This document shows, in pieces, positions 59,402-64,000 of a stretch of 64,000 nucleotides of DNA; the stretch's first letter is position 1; each line of letters starts with the position of its first letter. The position numbers were made by a program, and so were the translations under genes. The notes under the pieces were generated by a model. It searched no databases. It was not told where the DNA came from and saw only the letters and a list, made by a program, of their open reading frames with translations. The DNA is from Cyathus striatus (taxonomy: Eukaryota > Basidiomycota > Agaricomycetes > Agaricales > Nidulariaceae): the NCBI GenBank assembly GCA_025738555.1, contig JAOVFP010000022.1, positions 1,922,001-1,986,000 on the forward strand, in the 5' to 3' direction.

Positions 59402-62029
59402 GATTGTAGTTGGTAGTCGTGGTCGCTAGATGGGAATGGTACTTGGGATGGTTGTGGTTGTTGTGTAGAGTGGCCAGTGCAGCGAGGGAAGGAAAAGGGA
59501 TTCGGGTGGACTCTAGACTCGTTCTCGTCTCGGCAGATAATAGGATTCGTCCCAGTCGTGTCGTAAGTAGAAGGCGGGGATGGGCTGGACTATAGCATAG
59601 TATTAGGGAATAAAGCAAGAGCGAGGAGGAGAAGAGGAGGGATAGGGAGAGGAAGTGGAAGTGGAAGAGGAGAGGGAGAGGTCGGACTGAAAATTAAAAG
59701 GGGGTGACTGCTAAAACACTGCAGCAACTGAACAAAACAGGGTCTTCTCGGCGCTCCGGTCTATTCCGCCACTTTCTTCCGTTGCACTCCGCCCGGACCT
59801 GCTCAAGGACGTCATACCCTCTTCTCTTCGCTCTCATTCAATGCATTCCTCAGTCCTCTCGCCATCCCATCCCTTCATCCACAGCGCATCCTCACAGAAA
59901 TCCAGAATAATGGCATTCTACTGCATACCGATCAAAACACCAATCTCACGTGAAACTAACCACGCCTTCCACATCCGGTCCACCCACCGCTTTTTCTGAC
60001 TCGTTTTCGATAAACGGGGTAGATATTATATACTGTTTACACATACGTAACGCGGATACAATGTTATCCAATTTCCAAGACATTTTGTGTCGCGCACACT
60101 TTGCACCTGACTGCATAAAGGCACAGTGGCAGCGAGCTAAACCGCAGAAAGCCAATGCCCAAGACTTATCTTTGCACTCCGGCGCGTGATTAACATATGG
60201 AGCACCCTCTCTCCGTCCACCTTCCTCGCGGGAACACACTGAACTAAAAAGGCAAACCTCGTTGCCCCCCTCCCTCCCATACCACCTAAAATTTTTCAAA
60301 GGATATGTTTAGCATCCTCGCTCCACCCGCCATGTCATACGATTTTCAAACTTAAAGAAAAAAACAACAAATCACCGGGATCAAATAGAATTAAAAACAC
60401 ACGACACATAAACTACGCAATGCGATTCGCTGCCGTGTTACAGCCGAATGTTTCATCCCTTTCTCTGCACAGATACGCCGAAACGTGATCACTCACTCCG
60501 ACTCTCTTCCTCCTATTCGTTCTTGCACACAGGCGGTTCTCACGCGGCTTAATTTCGCACTTCACTCAATATACATTCACAATTCACATATTTCGTTTCG
60601 GCAGCTAGTTAGTACATACTACAAAGGGTGCCATGGGGAAATGTGGCGACGTACAGCATAATTCACTCTACACCAGAAGCGCAATAAGAGGGGGGGTTCT
60701 TATTTCGATAGCGAATTACTCCTATCATATTCAACATTCTTCTAGCATTGCAATGGCGCTGATCAAGTACCCAAGCCCTCCAATTCCAAACCCAAACGCC
60801 CGCTCACCCCAATCCCCACTGGAATGCCCAAGTTTCTCAGTGGAGGTGTCACTTTGGCACCACCACCGTCCAGCAATAGATTTAGTGTGGGAACGCTATA
60901 CGGATCTCGAGCTGCATGAGGAACGCGAGGCGCGGTCACCTGCCTTCTGAATCTTGTAACTTACTTGGGTTTTAAGTAACGTCTGGGCTGGCCGCTGGAC
61001 GTAAGTTGGTTGCAGTGGGCGTTACACGGCGCGTGTCTCGGAATGGATATAAATGAGCTTGAAGTATACTTATATGATGATGAGGTCGGGGCTCGACGCA
61101 TCAGGCCTCAGGTGCCACTATGCCAGTATTCTATTTCGTAACGGCCTAGCCTGGGCGGGCGCACTATCAACTTCAAAATACATTTTCGTACGAGTCCTTG
61201 AACCACGCTTTGCGTCTAAAAGAGTTGTATACGCACTGATACATGTCAGAGGAAGGGATCGCCAAGGCACCCAGCCTACTGCCTGGTAAGTATCTATCCG
61301 CGACACCGTTCATCCATCCTTGCATTCACGATTCATTCTATACCCTATTATCTAGGAACGTTAGAGAACTTGAAGGTACTTCATTTCATTGTCATTGGAC
61401 CCAGGCATAATTAATATGTATCATACTCGTTGCAATGAAGCAAATGATACGCGCCAAGTCTTTAGTGGTACTACACCGCCATTGTCGGGTGCCTCTCTCT
61501 AGAGTCTGGGGAACCTTCACTCGCAATTCCAAGACAAGGCACTTCATTTCCTGATACTCAATCACTGGCCCCACGGGGGACCCACTCGCAACCTACCTCC
61601 GAATCCTAATCCCTCGTCCGATCGGCGACCGTCGCCCGTTCAGTATGGCACGGGAGATCATCGTGTCTATATATAACCCTTCTCACATCTGCCCGTCTGG
61701 AACAAGTTATTTTTACACCTGTGTCTTTCCGGTAATTCCAACGCTAAGAACGGATTTTCATAGCAGACACACACGCGGGCAATAGGAGAATCTCAAACTC
61801 CGCGTAATGTAATTTTTTCAGTATCTAATTTGGTTATCTGATAACCCAGTGCTACATTGCTCACTGGGGGTACACTGGGAACCTTCATTCATCTTCTATA
61901 CTTACATTTTTTCACCGACCACGTTTTTTTCACTAGTTGTTCCTCCGAAAGCGGTCGGATCCATTCGTCTGTCCGTTATCAATGGACCAACTAAGTTATA
62001 TTTACGATGATATTGAAAATTCTAGTTCA
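59402..62029. other. Intergenic, no supported gene
   Basis: Contains the presumptive promoter of the 513-residue protein (about 59402-60000, including a purine-rich stretch near 59610-59700). A 105-codon plus ORF (60633-60950) with a Pro/Asn-rich middle (MALIKYPSPPIPNPNARS) is not convincing as a gene. Confidence 0.35.
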
Positions 62030-62560
62030 ACTCGTGTCTGGAACCTTTTGTTTGTAGGGTGGGAGGATAGAGATGCTTATAGGCGGTTGGGATTTCAGTG
62101 AGGATTTTAGGTGGTGGTTCGCTGTATGATTGCGATTGCAGATTTTTTTGGCTCTAACTCCGTACGTCTGTTCGTGTTTCGAGCTTTGATTAAGTAGGAA
62201 GAATGAAGGAAATTGCTGCGCTGTACTTGAACAATGTTGGGATCATGCCAGTTAATTTGCTATGAGACACGATAATGATCATTAATGCTATACTATTTTT
62301 ATGCTATTTTTAAAACGTGATAGAGTGGGAGGATTAGAGACGTTTATAATGTACAGTTAATTTGCTGAGAGACAAGGTGCGATGGCGGCATAATCTAATC
62401 GATCTATTTTAATGCTAGTCGTGTCTGGAACTGTAGAATGGGATTAATAACGACCTTGTACGTTCAAGGGATTCGAAGGGGATTCGTTGTTGACTCGTTC
62501 TGAGAAAATGACCTCATTAACTATGGCAAATGCTCGCATGGGATATTTATATCGTGTCTG
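62030..62560. repeat. Dispersed short degenerate repeats
   Basis: The phrase CGTGTCTGG recurs (about 62034, 62429, 62554), as do GTGGGAGGATAGAGA / GTGGGAGGATTAGAGA (about 62061 and 62326) and CAGTTAATTTGCT (about 62250 and 62356), in the same order and orientation. This suggests old tandem units of about 260 bp that have decayed. Confidence 0.5.
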
Positions 62561-62809
62561 GGAAGTCAGTATCAAGCCTTAAAATAAAGGCAGTGAAGCA
62601 ATTAATGTTGAAGAAGTTAAATCATAGTATGACACTTATAGTCTGATGCTGTTGATCTATCGTACAACTGTCCTCAATGACAGCATGCTCATGTTTAAAT
62701 CCTCTTCGTTCTTTACAGGAGTAAGTGAACTTTCTATTGTGTATGGGAAAGAACGATATGCAGCCGAAATGGTCGAGTTCCGGTGGGACAGCAGTGACTT
62801 CATCTATGA

Positions 62810-63240
62810 GCACTCTGGCAAGCTAACATATTTATATCATGCCGTAGGAGTTGAGCAGTATCCGACAGCAGTGCTTAAAATAACAATAGAAGTAGAACCA
62901 GCCTCTCAAAGATATTACACTTGCCCTCCCGGCGCTCTCACGTTTTATTCGCTCTATAGGTTCAGATGACTCGCGATTTCTTCGCTCCAAGTCTTCAGGA
63001 GGCCTCATATGACTGTCGAAATGTTTGGATGCCGATAGGATTTCATCTCTGAGCTTTCCAATATAAGTATTCTCAGCATATTTATATTGTGCCGCAGGAG
63101 GTGAGTACGTATTTAACAAGACTAAAAATATTACGATAATCCGAGAAGTAAGCCAACCTCCCGATGCTATTCTACTTGCCACATTCAACTTTCAGCACTC
63201 TCACGATTTCTTCGCTCTACGAGTTCAGATGACTTGCAGT
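62810..63240. repeat. Imperfect tandem duplication of about 250 bp
   Basis: Segments at about 62826-62990 and 63075-63235 share CATATTTATATyrTGCCGyAGGAG, AGTAAG/AGTAGA with nearby AACC, TGCCCTCCCGGCGCTCTCACG against CAGCACTCTCACG, and GATTTCTTCGCTC with AGTTCAGATGACT. Many substitutions separate them. Confidence 0.55.
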
Positions 63241-64000
63241 CCGAGTGCCTCGACACGTCCATGAGGGCAGAATAGACAAATGGACTGTGGGATTATCGAT
63301 CTAAAGCGAAATGACTTCATATATGCCGACCATCATCGTGACGCCAACTTGAACAGGTATCCCAATACCTATTTTTAACTCCCTGGTTCTCGATGGTAAG
63401 ATGAATTCGGTTTAGAGTAAGGCTTAAAATAAGATACTTGCTGCCGAGAAGATAAAGAACTGATAAAGATTTCATAGATACATGTATGAATTCATTGTAG
63501 TGGAGTGGGCGTGTACACTATCGTCCTAAATCAAGGACTAAGTTCGCTTTACGAATGACTAGCGATGGCTTATATATCCATCATTGAAAGTGCCTGCACA
63601 AGAGATAAATTTCGGAACTAAGTACCTGGCTTCCGAGGAAAGCACGTATTGAAATGCTTTTACACTACATCAATTCAATCGTCGCTCGGAATGCTGCACT
63701 GTCAGATTGAGGCTCCTTCCATCCATTTCAGAAAACTGGCTCGTGAAATAAGATACGAGACTATACAAATTAATGAAGATGTTCTCATGTCAATTCTCAG
63801 GAGCTTCAACTCGGAGTCGACCAATGTGCGTTTTTTTCCAATGCATTCTCCTCGGTATCATGAAACTTCATGAAGTACACCTCGGAGTCCCATACTGGAC
63901 TTAAAAAACTATTCTTGGTATTCGAAAAGCTCGAAAATAAGTCCGGAGCTATACTAGGAAAACCAGTGCTTTCCCAGGCCTATTTCAGGTGCGGCGTGCA
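63241..64000. other. Window end, nothing recognised
   Basis: A 74-codon plus ORF (63649-63873) contains HCQIEAPSIHFRKLAREIRYE but has no recognisable domain; it could be part of a gene extending past the window. Confidence 0.25.

Noticed and set aside
60633..60950. 105-codon plus ORF with Pro/Asn-rich stretch
   Set aside because: No conserved features; composition explains its length.

Overview
The window looks like genomic DNA of a mushroom-forming basidiomycete (Agaricomycetes). Protein genes are cut by many short introns (about 41-60 nt) with GT..AG borders and CTAAC-like branch sites. The families present (CYP63-like P450, DUF6535 membrane protein, NACHT/NWD STAND NTPases, a chromodomain Ty3/gypsy element, MKT1) are typical of that group. 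No bacterial features (operons, ribosome binding sites, CRISPR) are seen.

The first 31 kb is a rearranged multigene neighbourhood. One intact unit sits at 27.5-31.4 kb: a 603-residue CYP63-like P450 (14 exons, + strand) converging on a microbial-type PARG-like gene (3 exons, - strand). The 3' part of this pair is copied at 1-1590, where it is joined directly to a decayed copy of a DUF6535 gene (1592-2560) and then to an inverted P450 remnant (2706-4060). The intact DUF6535 gene is at 15.0-17.6 kb. Three NACHT/STAND paralogs (A at 4.56-14.46 kb on +; B at 18.75-21.31 kb and C at 23.68-26.47 kb on -) all carry reading-frame lesions, each different, and all three end against the same short P450-like 5' fragment. 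A second P450 pseudogene with an internal inversion lies between B and C.

NACHT copy A is split between its Walker A and Walker B regions by a young, apparently complete 6.8-kb Ty3/gypsy chromovirus (4994-11812, - strand). It has 373-bp LTRs differing at one position and a 5-bp target duplication GACAC. It carries a leader ORF, gag, and a protease-RT-RNaseH-integrase-chromodomain pol. Pol is in the -1 frame with a canonical slippery heptamer. The primer-binding region is an exact 11-nt complement of the predicted transcript 5' end, which suggests Tf1-type self-priming.

From 32 to 38 kb there are three MDR-family dehydrogenase paralogs: one intact on +, one intact on -, and one on - with an early stop codon. 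An intron-bearing tRNA-Ala(CGC) follows at 38.4 kb. The right half is quieter: a C2HC zinc-finger-like gene (43.5-44.3 kb), MKT1 (45.0-47.8 kb) and a 513-residue proline-rich disordered protein (57.6-59.4 kb), all on -. They are separated by long stretches (38.5-43.4, 47.8-57.6, 59.4-64 kb) in which no gene could be supported, though some hold degenerate repeats. All exon joins were deduced by eye from splice borders and from comparison between paralogs inside the window.
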